DNA of 64,000 nt, taken from the NCBI RefSeq assembly GCF_018687815.1, contig NZ_CP061306.1:744001-808000 (forward strand), in the 5' to 3' direction. Positions 19,601 to 26,925 of this stretch are shown piece after piece; position 1 is the first letter of the stretch, and every line of letters starts with the position of its first letter. The translations under genes were made by a program, and so were the position numbers. Source of the DNA: Polynucleobacter sp. JS-JIR-II-b4. Lineage in GTDB: Bacteria; Pseudomonadota; Gammaproteobacteria; Burkholderiales; Burkholderiaceae. The notes under the pieces are model-generated. The model was given only the letters and a program-made list of their open reading frames with translations, searched no databases and was not told the DNA's origin.

Positions 19601-20665
19601 CATGGACGCCAGCTTGAGGTAGAGCGCAACTTGGCTCGCTTACGTTCGGAATATGGACAGACCGCTCGTAATGCCTTCCAAGCGATTGCCCAAGAGACTG
19701 CTCAGGTCGAGTTGGGAATGGAGCTACCTCTAGGTGAAAAATCCAAACCCAATTCAAACGGAGGTGCCAATACCGCCGATACCACTCGTAAGGTCGAGCA
19801 GGGTGGCTACCGCGCTTGGGAGTTTGGCGAGTTGCCAGAAACTTTAGAGATCCAAAAGGGGAATAAAACTCTGTTTGGTTACCCCGCCCTAGTAGATCGC
19901 ATTGACTTTTGTGATCTCGAAGTATTTGATGATTTAGAGGAGGCTCGCAAACAGCATGCTTTAGGACTACGTCGCTTATTTGCACTGAGTAATAAAGACA
20001 CGCTCAAAGCTCTGCAAAAACAATTGCCCGGTATTCGTGAATTGGGTTTGCTATTTATCAATGTGGGTTCGGTAGAGGGCTTGATTGATCAGATTCTGAA
20101 TATTGCCCTTGAGCGTGCTTTTATGACCGAGCAACTTCCGGTGAACGCAGAACAATTTGCCGAGCGCCTACAAGCAGGAAAACCGAGATTGGCGCTTATT
20201 GCCCAAGAGATTGCTCGCCACGCATTAAATGCATTGCAAGCCCATGCAGATTTGCAGAAAAAGATCGCTAGTGCAAAAGCAGCTTCGCCAAGTGCCTATA
20301 CCGATATACAGGCTCAGATGCAGGGATTAATCTTTCCTAAGTTTGTGGCGGAGATACCTTACTCCCAATTGGTGCATGTGCCGCGCTATTTAAAAGCAAT
20401 TGCGATGCGGATTGATAAATTACGATCAAACCCTAGTCGTGATGCCCAATGCCAAAAGGACTGGGAATCGGTTGCTCGTCCGTGGCAAAAACTGATGCAA
20501 GGGAATAAGGGGTCTGCCTCTTATGCGATGGCCGAGGATCAGGCTTTAACGGATTTTCGTTGGCAGTTGGAAGAGTTGAGGGTGGCTTTGTATGCTCAAG
20601 AGCTCAAAACCCCAACCCCCATGTCCTTAAAGCGGCTCGAAAAGGTTTTAACAAGCTTGCGCTAG
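16631..20665 (+). CDS. hrpA: ATP-dependent DEAH-box RNA helicase HrpA
   Basis: This DEAH-box helicase is linked to mRNA processing and to rescue of stalled or collided ribosomes in E. coli. With the ATG at 16631 it has 1344 residues (E. coli HrpA 1300). Walker A GETGSGKT is at 45-52, HTQPRRIAA near 75, DEAH at 145-148, SAT near 178, and the helicase C motif QRAGRCGRVSDG near 360. The HA2 and OB-fold regions follow, then the long HrpA-specific C-terminal part with VDRIDFCDLEVFDDLEEA. A GTG at 16595 would add 12 residues but would leave only 17 bases between hrpA and the divergent argA, so I prefer the ATG. Neither start has a convincing Shine-Dalgarno. Confidence 0.95.
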   Translation: MPQPVPASNTSRKLEIRFPEELPVSGQRQLIKDALQSHQVVIVCGETGSGKTTQLPKICLDLGRGTINGGKLIGHTQPRRIAATATAKRIAQELGSPIGQDVGYQVRFADKTSHTASIKLMTDGILLAETQRDPQLRAYDTLIIDEAHERSLNIDFLLGYLRQLLPKRPDLKLIITSATIDAQRFAEHFAINGKVAPVIEVSGRLFPVEQRYSQLEPDAKPDGKKESKTAKEIPDAVTEEIASLWREGAAGAGDVLVFLPGEREIRDCAEALRKDHVLQQRFHPEILSLFARQSVAEQERVFSPGNGRRIILTTNVAETSLTVPNIRYVIDSGLARVKRYSYRNKVEQLQIEPISQAAANQRAGRCGRVSDGICVRLYSEQDYLGRPKFTDPEILRSSLAAVLLRMSSLRLPKIQHFPFIDKPLGRAIADGVQLLDELGAIEFDESEPADGKDINNSFKLTAIGKQLADLPLDPRIGRMLLAAKEQNALKEVTIIASALATQDPRDRPMDQAAAADQAHLQFADERSEFLSFVKLWNWYQDALKHKHSNRQLENLCKSKFLSPRRLREWRDVHGQLHTMLGEKGWKENALAATYEQVHLSLLTGLLGYVAKKEEDEKSQDRNSKTGGYVGARGIRPFIWPGSTIGKKAGAWILAGELQETNRMYARTIAKIEPQWVERVAAHRLIKSLSDPFWDNRQGEVMAFERGTLYGLPIYHGRRVRYEPHNPEETRELFIGQALVQEEMFGRMDTPALQRETETDAKKKYPNVFGFFWHNRRLIKEIEALEHRSRRPDVLVDDDLLFAFYESRIPKEVRSRESLKAWLTKDRNTEKDLDTQLRLEKADLMRHEAAGITVDRYPKTMLVGGAQLSLTYHFEPGSPKDGVTLVVPLTQLNQVDGRRCEWLVPGMCEEKVLLLLKSLPQKLRRHCVPLPDYAKAFLERKLEEKQFGVGDFLDSLIGDIRKERGLEIKRTDFRPEALPLHSSMNFRLIDEHGRQLEVERNLARLRSEYGQTARNAFQAIAQETAQVELGMELPLGEKSKPNSNGGANTADTTRKVEQGGYRAWEFGELPETLEIQKGNKTLFGYPALVDRIDFCDLEVFDDLEEARKQHALGLRRLFALSNKDTLKALQKQLPGIRELGLLFINVGSVEGLIDQILNIALERAFMTEQLPVNAEQFAERLQAGKPRLALIAQEIARHALNALQAHADLQKKIASAKAASPSAYTDIQAQMQGLIFPKFVAEIPYSQLVHVPRYLKAIAMRIDKLRSNPSRDAQCQKDWESVARPWQKLMQGNKGSASYAMAEDQALTDFRWQLEELRVALYAQELKTPTPMSLKRLEKVLTSLR

Positions 20666-20667
20666 GT

Positions 20668-20695
20668 CAAATCCAAGGCATATCCACTGGATTTG
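20668..20695. repeat. Inverted repeat between hrpA and the propeller gene
   Basis: Two perfect 8-base arms, CAAATCCA (20668-20675) and TGGATTTG (20688-20695), are separated by 12 bases just after the hrpA stop. No T-run follows, so it is a poor terminator. It could be an operator or an RNA hairpin ahead of the next gene. Confidence 0.4.
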
Positions 20696-20734
20696 GAGGC
20701 CTATTCATTCCCCTCAATTGCTTACAATGGAGGG

Positions 20735-21772
20735 ATGTACAAAATTATCAAGATTAGAGGTTTTCGCACAATTGCGGCCTCTGCATTATTGGCGTTTCTA
20801 TTGGCCAATCAAACTGCCTCTGGGCAAACAACAAGCCCTGCAGCTTCAGCAGCCCCTGCAAATCAACCTAAGTTGGCAGTGATTCTGAATTCTGGTTCTG
20901 CATCTGTCAGTTTGATCGATATGAACACGCGTGAGGTTGTTAAAACGATCCCGGTTGGTAAGGAGCCTCATCACCTCATGATGACCCCTGATCAAAAATC
21001 ATTATTGATTGCCAATGCTGCAGGTAATGATGTTGTATTGATGAATCCAACCACGGGTGAATTGACTGGCAAGATTCCGAACATCATTGATCCATACCAA
21101 ATCGGTTACTCCCCAAATCACAAATGGTTTATAGCTAACGGCAATCGTTTGGATCGAGTGGATATTTATGCTGCCGACAGTGCAAATCTTAAGTTAGCTA
21201 AGACCGTAAAGCTAGGTAAGACACCTAGTCATATTGCTTTTACATCGGATAGCAAAATTGCATTTATTACTTTGCAAGACTCTAGTGAGCTTGCCGCAAT
21301 AGATCTTGAAACACAAAATGTATTGTGGGTCATGCCTACAGGTAAGGTGCCTGCTGGTTTGTGGATGACACCTGGTGATCAGTATTTATTGGTGGGCATT
21401 ACTGGTGAAGACAATGTTCAAGTGATTGACTGGAAAAATCGCAAAGAAGTGAAGCGCATCCCTACAGGGAAGGGTGCCCATAACTTCCGTCCTTTAGGGG
21501 ACAAAAAGCATGTATTTGTCAGCAACCGCATTGCTTCTACGATCAGCTTGATCAATATGCAAACCTTGGAGAAAGTGGGTGATATCACTGGACTACCAGC
21601 CGGCCCAGACGATATGGAAATTACTCCAGATGGTAAAACGATGTGGGTCACTTTCCGCTTTTCTAAAAAGGTTGGGGTAATTGATATCCCAACAATGAAG
21701 TTGGTAACGGTGATTCCGGTTGGTAAGTCACCACATGGTGTGTTTTTCACTCCAAGGGCTGGATGGGAATAA
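20735..21772 (+). CDS. YncE/YVTN-type beta-propeller protein, exported
   Basis: From the ATG at 20735 (345 residues) the N-terminus is a signal peptide: basic MYKIIKIRGFR, then a hydrophobic AASALLAFLLAN, then a likely cleavage before QTTSPAAS. The rest is repeats of about 40 residues of the form VSLIDMNTREVVKTIPVGKEPHHLMMTPDQKSL, the YVTN beta-propeller repeat, recurring about seven times. Such proteins sit in the periplasm; ligand or substrate is usually unknown. A TTG at 20693 in frame would give a poorer N-terminus. GGAGG before the ATG is unusually close (about 2 bases). A polysaccharide deacetylase gene follows with 8 bases between, so the two exported proteins are probably co-expressed. 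Confidence 0.85.
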   Translation: MYKIIKIRGFRTIAASALLAFLLANQTASGQTTSPAASAAPANQPKLAVILNSGSASVSLIDMNTREVVKTIPVGKEPHHLMMTPDQKSLLIANAAGNDVVLMNPTTGELTGKIPNIIDPYQIGYSPNHKWFIANGNRLDRVDIYAADSANLKLAKTVKLGKTPSHIAFTSDSKIAFITLQDSSELAAIDLETQNVLWVMPTGKVPAGLWMTPGDQYLLVGITGEDNVQVIDWKNRKEVKRIPTGKGAHNFRPLGDKKHVFVSNRIASTISLINMQTLEKVGDITGLPAGPDDMEITPDGKTMWVTFRFSKKVGVIDIPTMKLVTVIPVGKSPHGVFFTPRAGWE

Positions 21773-21780
21773 TTAATATC

Positions 21781-22569
21781 ATGAAGCGCCTAAGTCCTAA
21801 CGCATTCATTCGTATCGCAGCCGTGCTTATGCTCGGCTGTTTTTCATTGGGCGCCAATGCGCAAGCCGCAGAATGTAGCAAGAAGGTCTACCTCACCTTC
21901 GATACTGGCAATATGTCAGTGGCTGAAAAAGTAGCTGAGATTCTTAAGCGGCAAAACGTAAAAGCTACTTTTTTCTTGGCCAATGAAAAAACCTACCGCG
22001 GCGACTTTGCTTTAGATGAGTCTTGGAAGCCCTTTTGGCAGCAATTGGCAAAGGAGGGTAATCATTTCGGTAGTCATACCTACGACCATGATTACTTTGT
22101 GAAGGATGGCCCTAAAGGGCAGGTTTTTGAGAAACCACAATTTGGTCCAAAGGCTGGGGAAACCGTTTTGTATAACGAAGCGGCAATGTGTAAGCAGATT
22201 CGTCGGGTTGATCAGCGCTTTCAAGAAATGACAAATCAGCCGCTACAGAAAGTCTGGCGTGCTCCAGGGGGTAAAACTTCGCCTACTTTGATTCGCATCG
22301 GCGATATGTGTGGTTATCAGCATATTGGCTGGGCACCTGCTGGCTTCCTGGGGGACGAGTTGAACTCCGAGAAGCGCCCCAATCACCTTCTGTTGGATAA
22401 AGCGAGTAGAGATCTAAAGGATGGCGATATCACCATGGCTCACTTGGGCATTTGGTCTAGAAAAGATCCATGGGCACCCGCGGTTTTGGAGCAGTTGATT
22501 ATTAACCTGAAGGGTCGTGGTTTCTGTTTTGGGCTACTGCCCAAAGATTCAGCAAATCAGTCAAAATAA
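21781..22569 (+). CDS. Exported polysaccharide deacetylase family protein
   Basis: This 262-residue NodB-type deacetylase has a signal peptide (MKRLSP, a hydrophobic core, then GANAQAA). Motif 1 is TFDTGN in place of TFDDG, so the second Asp, normally a metal ligand, is Thr. Motif 2 SHTYDHD keeps both His (HxxxH), motif 3 is RAPGGK, and the C-terminal part has DITMAHLGIW. The family removes N- or O-acetyl groups from chitin oligosaccharides, peptidoglycan or other glycans; the substrate here is unknown. I chose ATG 21781; an in-frame ATG at 21763 would overlap the propeller gene by 10 bases. The desaturase-like gene starts 3 bases after its stop. Activity is uncertain because of the Asp-to-Thr change. 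Confidence 0.85.
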   Translation: MKRLSPNAFIRIAAVLMLGCFSLGANAQAAECSKKVYLTFDTGNMSVAEKVAEILKRQNVKATFFLANEKTYRGDFALDESWKPFWQQLAKEGNHFGSHTYDHDYFVKDGPKGQVFEKPQFGPKAGETVLYNEAAMCKQIRRVDQRFQEMTNQPLQKVWRAPGGKTSPTLIRIGDMCGYQHIGWAPAGFLGDELNSEKRPNHLLLDKASRDLKDGDITMAHLGIWSRKDPWAPAVLEQLIINLKGRGFCFGLLPKDSANQSK

Positions 22570-22572
22570 AGC

Positions 22573-23544
22573 ATGGACCTCACTACCGTCACCTCCATGA
22601 TTGCGAATGCTTACGCCAGCGTTCAGGAGTTTCTGTTTGCTAATGTAGTGGGTCCGATTCTGTACCAATTCGATTTAATGTCTTGGGCTGAGGATGTATT
22701 TGATGGAATCGATTGGTTTTTGTTTGGTTGTGTTCAGCTCTTCTTAATTCTGGTTGTATTAAGAACGTGGGAGCGTTTAGTCCCAGCAGAAAAGCAAGAG
22801 CGTTTTTCAAAGTCGAGTAGGGCAGATGTTCTGTACACCTTATTTCATCGCCTGGGAATATTTCATGGCTTAATTTTTATATGCCTATCTGGATTCTTTT
22901 TTGAGATTGATTCCATCCTGCATGATTTCCGTTTTGATCGCCTGAATGTAGAGTCCTGGTGGCCGGGAGTGACATCAGTCCCTGTCGTTAGCTTCGTAAT
23001 CTATCTCATCATTCTGGACTTTGTTGATTTTCTTTATCACCGCGCTTCGCATGCGTTTAACTGGTGGTGGCAATTGCATGCCTTGCATCATAGCCAAACA
23101 GTAATGACGGCCTGGTCTGATAATCGTAGTCACATTCTGGATGATGTGATGCGAGCAGCAATCATGTCCTTCTTCGCGCTGTTGATTGGTGTATCGCCAG
23201 GGCAATTCATTATGTTGATTGCGCTAAGCCAATTTATTCAAAGTTGGCAGCATGCCAATATTAAGGTTCACTTAGGGCCTGCTAAATATCTATTGGTATC
23301 CCCAATGTTTCACCGAATGCATCATGCTGTGGGCTATGGGCATGAGGCTATCGGTAAACCCGGCGTATTGGGTGGTTGTAATTTTGGTATTTTGTTTCCG
23401 TGGTGGGATATGTTATTCGGAACGGCCATCTTCACTAAAGAGGTCTATCCTACGGGGGTCAGAAATTTAACTGTTTCAGAAAATATCCTCACCCAACAAT
23501 GGCAAAGCTTGGTGCGTGCCATTAAAGAATTCAAGCCTAAGTAG
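22573..23544 (+). CDS. Sterol desaturase / fatty acid hydroxylase superfamily membrane protein
   Basis: This 323-residue integral membrane di-iron enzyme has hydrophobic segments near residues 45-65, 92-112, 135-155 and 195-225. The His clusters HRASH (about 156-160), HALHH (about 169-173) and HRMHHA (about 252-256), with a supporting NRSH, are the metal-ligand pattern of the fatty acid hydroxylase superfamily. It would hydroxylate or desaturate a lipid such as a fatty acyl or hopanoid chain; the substrate is not predictable. It lies 3 bases after the deacetylase gene and 29 before the EI24 gene, in what looks like one plus-strand operon. Confidence 0.9.
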   Translation: MDLTTVTSMIANAYASVQEFLFANVVGPILYQFDLMSWAEDVFDGIDWFLFGCVQLFLILVVLRTWERLVPAEKQERFSKSSRADVLYTLFHRLGIFHGLIFICLSGFFFEIDSILHDFRFDRLNVESWWPGVTSVPVVSFVIYLIILDFVDFLYHRASHAFNWWWQLHALHHSQTVMTAWSDNRSHILDDVMRAAIMSFFALLIGVSPGQFIMLIALSQFIQSWQHANIKVHLGPAKYLLVSPMFHRMHHAVGYGHEAIGKPGVLGGCNFGILFPWWDMLFGTAIFTKEVYPTGVRNLTVSENILTQQWQSLVRAIKEFKPK

Positions 23545-23573
23545 ACTGCAAGTCTGCCGGCAATAGGAGTTGT

Positions 23574-24443
23574 ATGGTCGGATTACCGCAAGTATTTAAA
23601 TCGTTTGGCATGGCATTAGTTGGAACCATGCATCCGCGAATGTTATGGCTTAGCTTCAGGCCATTTTTGATCGTCTCAGTTTTATGGGGTTGCCTCATTT
23701 GGCTCACATGGACGCCAGCCTTAGAAACATTAAGCATCTTTCTAACAACTTCCGTCTTTACCAGTTGGATACAAGAGGGTTTGGTTTGGGCGGGCTTTGA
23801 AAATGCTAGAGCGTGGATTGCGCCATTATTTTTTGTCATGCTAATCATCCCCTTGATTACGATTAGCTTGTTAGTCTTCATCGCGTTTTCAACGGTACCC
23901 TCGATTGTGAAAATTGCCTCTAGGCAGTCACAATTTCAGGATCTAGAGTGCAAGAAGGGCGGCGGTTTCTTTGGCAGTTTGATCTATAGCCTATGGTCAG
24001 CCCTCATTTGTCTTGCGTTGGTGATGCTCACCCTACCTGTGTGGTGGGTTCCTCCACTGGTGGCTGTCTTGCCTCCATTGTTATGGGGATGGTTAACGAT
24101 GCGCCTGATGTCATATGACGTTCTAGCAAAGCATGCCAGTTCAGAAGAGCGCGACCTTCTGCTTCAAAAATATCGCTGGCCTTTATTCTGTATGGGTATA
24201 GCCTCAGGCATGTTGGGCGCAGTGCCAACTTTCTTCTGGGCTACCTCTGCATTGGCTTTAGTGTTATTTCCAATAGTGAGCTTTATAGCCCTTTGGATTT
24301 ATTCTCTGATTTTTGTGTTTGCTGCTTTATGGTTTAGCTACTTCTTATTAGATGCGCTCAAGCAATTGAGAGAAGAAGAGTTGGATCAAGCGCTCACAGT
24401 GCAATCTCGCGTTGTTGATATGGAACTGCCTTACCATGGTTGA
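23574..24443 (+). CDS. EI24 domain (CysZ-like) membrane protein
   Basis: This 289-residue protein has about six hydrophobic segments (near 28-48, 80-105, 132-165, 200-225, 228-262). The layout and the motifs PRMLWLSFRPF, PPLLWGWLTMRLMSYDVL and YRWPLFCMGIASGMLGAVP fit the EI24/CysZ family. CysZ members are sulfate permeases, but Burkholderiales members of this subgroup have no shown role. An AGGAG-type site precedes the ATG closely. Its last 8 bases overlap the start of the CinA-like gene, which indicates translational coupling. Confidence 0.85.
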   Translation: MVGLPQVFKSFGMALVGTMHPRMLWLSFRPFLIVSVLWGCLIWLTWTPALETLSIFLTTSVFTSWIQEGLVWAGFENARAWIAPLFFVMLIIPLITISLLVFIAFSTVPSIVKIASRQSQFQDLECKKGGGFFGSLIYSLWSALICLALVMLTLPVWWVPPLVAVLPPLLWGWLTMRLMSYDVLAKHASSEERDLLLQKYRWPLFCMGIASGMLGAVPTFFWATSALALVLFPIVSFIALWIYSLIFVFAALWFSYFLLDALKQLREEELDQALTVQSRVVDMELPYHG

Positions 24444-25296
24444 TGCAATTAAAAAAGTTGAAATAGAAGTGCCAAACAAAGCCCAACGTCGCTTCGGTTT
24501 AATCGTAATTGGTGATGAGATTTTGTCTGGTCGTCGTCAAGATAAGCACATGAGTAAGCTTATCGAGTTGCTCAATGAGCGCGGCCTCAGTCTTGCATGG
24601 GCCAAATACGTTGCTGATGATCCCGAGCAAATTACTGCAACACTCAAAGACAGTTTTGCAAGTGGTGATGTTGTGTTTAGTACTGGCGGCATTGGCGCCA
24701 CGCCGGATGATCACACCCGTCAATGCGCGGCACTTGCTCTGGGTACAAAAACTGAGTTACATCCAACTGCGCAAGAATTAATTGCTGGTCGCATTCAGTC
24801 GATGGCAGAAGGCGATCCAATCAAGTCGGATTTAAGTACTCCGGAAAATCAGCATCGCTTCAAGATGGGGGAGTTTCCGATTGGTAGTGAAATTATTCCA
24901 AACCCATACAACCAAATTCCAGGATTTCGGATTCAAGAGCATCACTTTGTTCCTGGCTTTCCGGTAATGGCTGCGCCGATGATGGCTTGGTGCTTGGATA
25001 CTTATTACAAGGATCTATTCCATCAAGAAAATTGGGCAGAGCAAAGCTTCATCGTTCCCAAGGGAGTTGAATCTACCTTGACCCCCTTAATGGAGCGCAT
25101 AGAGGCTAATTTTCCGGGGGTGAAGGTCTTTAGTCTCCCCTCTGTCGGTGACACCTCTAAGGGGGGTGTTTATGCCCAGCGTCATATTGAGCTGGGGATT
25201 AAGGGTAATGCCAACCTTCTAGAAAGCGCTTGGATTGCCTTGAGAACAGGAACCCAAGAGCTGGGTTACGAAATCCACGACATCAGCCAGTCTTAG
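24436..25296 (+). CDS. CinA N-terminal / molybdopterin-binding domain protein
   Basis: This 286-residue cytoplasmic protein has the MoaB/Mog-like fold: FGLIVIGDEILSGRRQDKH near residue 20 and VVFSTGGIGATPDDHTRQC near 75, then a second region with IPGFRIQEHHFVPGFPVMAAPM near 155. It corresponds to the N-terminal (COG1058) part of CinA, which in other bacteria hydrolyses ADP-ribose-type nucleotides or binds molybdopterin; the C-terminal NMN-deamidase domain is absent. The ATG at 24436 overlaps the EI24 stop by 8 bases. The gene ends one base before the first NtrC box of glnA. Confidence 0.9.
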   Translation: MVDAIKKVEIEVPNKAQRRFGLIVIGDEILSGRRQDKHMSKLIELLNERGLSLAWAKYVADDPEQITATLKDSFASGDVVFSTGGIGATPDDHTRQCAALALGTKTELHPTAQELIAGRIQSMAEGDPIKSDLSTPENQHRFKMGEFPIGSEIIPNPYNQIPGFRIQEHHFVPGFPVMAAPMMAWCLDTYYKDLFHQENWAEQSFIVPKGVESTLTPLMERIEANFPGVKVFSLPSVGDTSKGGVYAQRHIELGIKGNANLLESAWIALRTGTQELGYEIHDISQS

Positions 25297-25297
25297 T

Positions 25298-25314
25298 TGC
25301 ACTAAAAAGGTGCA
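25298..25314. promoter_or_regulatory. NtrC box 1 upstream of glnA
   Basis: TGCACTAAAAAGGTGCA is a 17-bp dyad with arms TGCAC and GTGCA, matching the classic NtrC enhancer consensus (TGCACCAACATGGTGCA at E. coli glnA). It starts one base after the stop codon of the CinA-like gene and is centred about 136 bases before the predicted glnA start point. Confidence 0.85.
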
Positions 25315-25349
25315 AATAGGGGTATTTAGGCTTGTATGAGGGGTATTTC

Positions 25350-25366
25350 AGCACTTAAACAGTGCA
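25350..25366. promoter_or_regulatory. NtrC box 2 upstream of glnA
   Basis: AGCACTTAAACAGTGCA is a second 17-bp dyad (GCAC and GTGC arms), 52 bases from box 1, which is about five helical turns, so both face the same side of the DNA. It is centred about 84 bases before the predicted start point. Paired boxes at such distances are typical of NtrC-controlled promoters. Confidence 0.8.
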
Positions 25367-25415
25367 ATAATGAGAGTTCCCATTTGTTTGCTTCAGTAAA
25401 TTACATACATCCAGT

Positions 25416-25430
25416 AGGCATGTTTGGTGC
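25416..25430 (+). promoter_or_regulatory. Candidate sigma-54 promoter of glnA
   Basis: AGGCATGTTTGGTGC has the invariant GG (25417-25418) and GC (25429-25430) exactly 10 bases apart, with partial agreement to TGGCAC-N5-TTGC. It predicts transcription from about 25442, some 54 bases before the glnA ATG and downstream of both NtrC boxes. The match is imperfect, and the local NtrC has lost its sigma-54 contact motif, so promoter type needs direct mapping. Confidence 0.5.
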
Positions 25431-25495
25431 CTGGAATGAACAAGGGTGTATGCCTTAAGTTTTGATTCCGAATTTAGTTAATAGAGGAGATTTGC

Positions 25496-26911
25496 ATGAC
25501 GAAGACCGTCGCTGATGTGATGAAGTTGGTTAAAGAGAAAGAATGTACTTTCGTTGATTTCCGCTTTGTGGATACAAAGGGTAAAGAACAACACACGACA
25601 GTGCCTATCTCTGCTTTTGACGAAGATAAATTTGAGAGCGGTCATGCATTTGACGGTTCCTCTATCGCTGGTTGGAAAGGTATTGAAGCTTCAGATATGT
25701 TGCTCAAACCAGATCCAACGGCTGCTTACATTGATCCATTCTATGAAGAGCCAACCTTGGTTCTCACATGTGACGTTATTGAGCCAGCTGATGGCAAAGG
25801 TTACGATCGCGATCCACGTTCTATCGCTAAGCGCGCTGAAGCGTATTTGAAGAGCACCGGCTTAGGTGACGCTGCTTACTTTGGTCCAGAGCCAGAGTTC
25901 TTCATTTTTGATGGCGTGCGTTGGGGTGCCGATATGCAGGGTTGCTTCGTGAAGATTGATTCCGAAGAAGCTCCATGGTCATCTGGCGCTGAAATCGAAG
26001 GTGGTAACACTGGTCACCGTCCAGGTAAAAAAGGCGGTTACTTCCCAGTTGCTCCTGTAGATACATTCCAAGATATGCGTTCTGAAATGTGTTTGATTCT
26101 TGAATCATTGGGCATTCCAGTTGAAGTTCATCACCATGAAGTTGCTGGCCAAGGCCAAAACGAATTGGGTACTAAGTTCAGCACATTGACTCAACGCGCT
26201 GACTGGACTATCTGGCAGAAGTATGTCATTCATAACGTTGCTCATGCTTATGGCAAGACAGCAACTTTCATGCCTAAACCAGTAGTTGGCGATAACGGTT
26301 CTGGTATGCACGTTCACCAATCCGTTTGGAAGAACGGTGAGAACTTGTTTGCTGGTAACGGTTATGCAGGTTTGTCAGAGTTTGCATTGTTCTACATTGG
26401 CGGCATCATCAAGCACGCTAAAGCATTGAATGCAATTACCAACCCAGGTACAAACTCATACAAGCGTTTGGTTCCAGGCTTTGAGGCTCCAGTGAAATTG
26501 GCTTACTCAGCACGTAATCGTTCTGCTTCAATCCGTATTCCACACGTTCCTAATCCTAAGGGTCGTCGTATTGAAACTCGTTTCCCAGATCCATTGGCTA
26601 ACCCATACCTCTGCTTCTCAGCATTGCTGATGGCTGGTTTGGATGGCGTGCAGAACAAGATTCATCCAGGCGAAGCTGCTGACAAGAACTTGTATGACTT
26701 GCCACCAGAAGAAGATGCAAAGATCCCAACCGTTTGCGCAAGCTTGGAAGAGGCATTGGACGCATTGAAGAAAGATCACGAGTTCTTGACTCGCGGTGGA
26801 GTATTTACTGAATCTATGATTGATGCATATATCAATTTGAAAATGGAAGATGTCACACGTTTCCGTATGACTACTCATCCAATCGAATTTGATATGTACT
26901 ACTCCCTGTAA
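25496..26911 (+). CDS. glnA: Glutamine synthetase type I
   Basis: GlnA makes glutamine from glutamate, ammonia and ATP, the main ammonia assimilation step, as a dodecamer. The 471-residue protein has [17 protein letters not shown] near residue 49, PEPEFFIFD near 130, the ATP-site [16 protein letters not shown] near 260, [17 protein letters not shown] near 316 and [19 protein letters not shown] near 347. Tyr400 in NLYDLPPEE is the adenylylation site, so GlnE control is likely. A strong AGAGGAG site precedes the ATG. Upstream lie two NtrC boxes and a GG-N10-GC promoter candidate. Downstream are ntrB and ntrC, with a terminator hairpin embedded in the ntrB start. Confidence 0.98.
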   Translation: MTKTVADVMKLVKEKECTFVDFRFVDTKGKEQHTTVPISAFDEDKFESGHAFDGSSIAGWKGIEASDMLLKPDPTAAYIDPFYEEPTLVLTCDVIEPADGKGYDRDPRSIAKRAEAYLKSTGLGDAAYFGPEPEFFIFDGVRWGADMQGCFVKIDSEEAPWSSGAEIEGGNTGHRPGKKGGYFPVAPVDTFQDMRSEMCLILESLGIPVEVHHHEVAGQGQNELGTKFSTLTQRADWTIWQKYVIHNVAHAYGKTATFMPKPVVGDNGSGMHVHQSVWKNGENLFAGNGYAGLSEFALFYIGGIIKHAKALNAITNPGTNSYKRLVPGFEAPVKLAYSARNRSASIRIPHVPNPKGRRIETRFPDPLANPYLCFSALLMAGLDGVQNKIHPGEAADKNLYDLPPEEDAKIPTVCASLEEALDALKKDHEFLTRGGVFTESMIDAYINLKMEDVTRFRMTTHPIEFDMYYSL

Positions 26912-26925
26912 GCGAAGGAGAGAAC

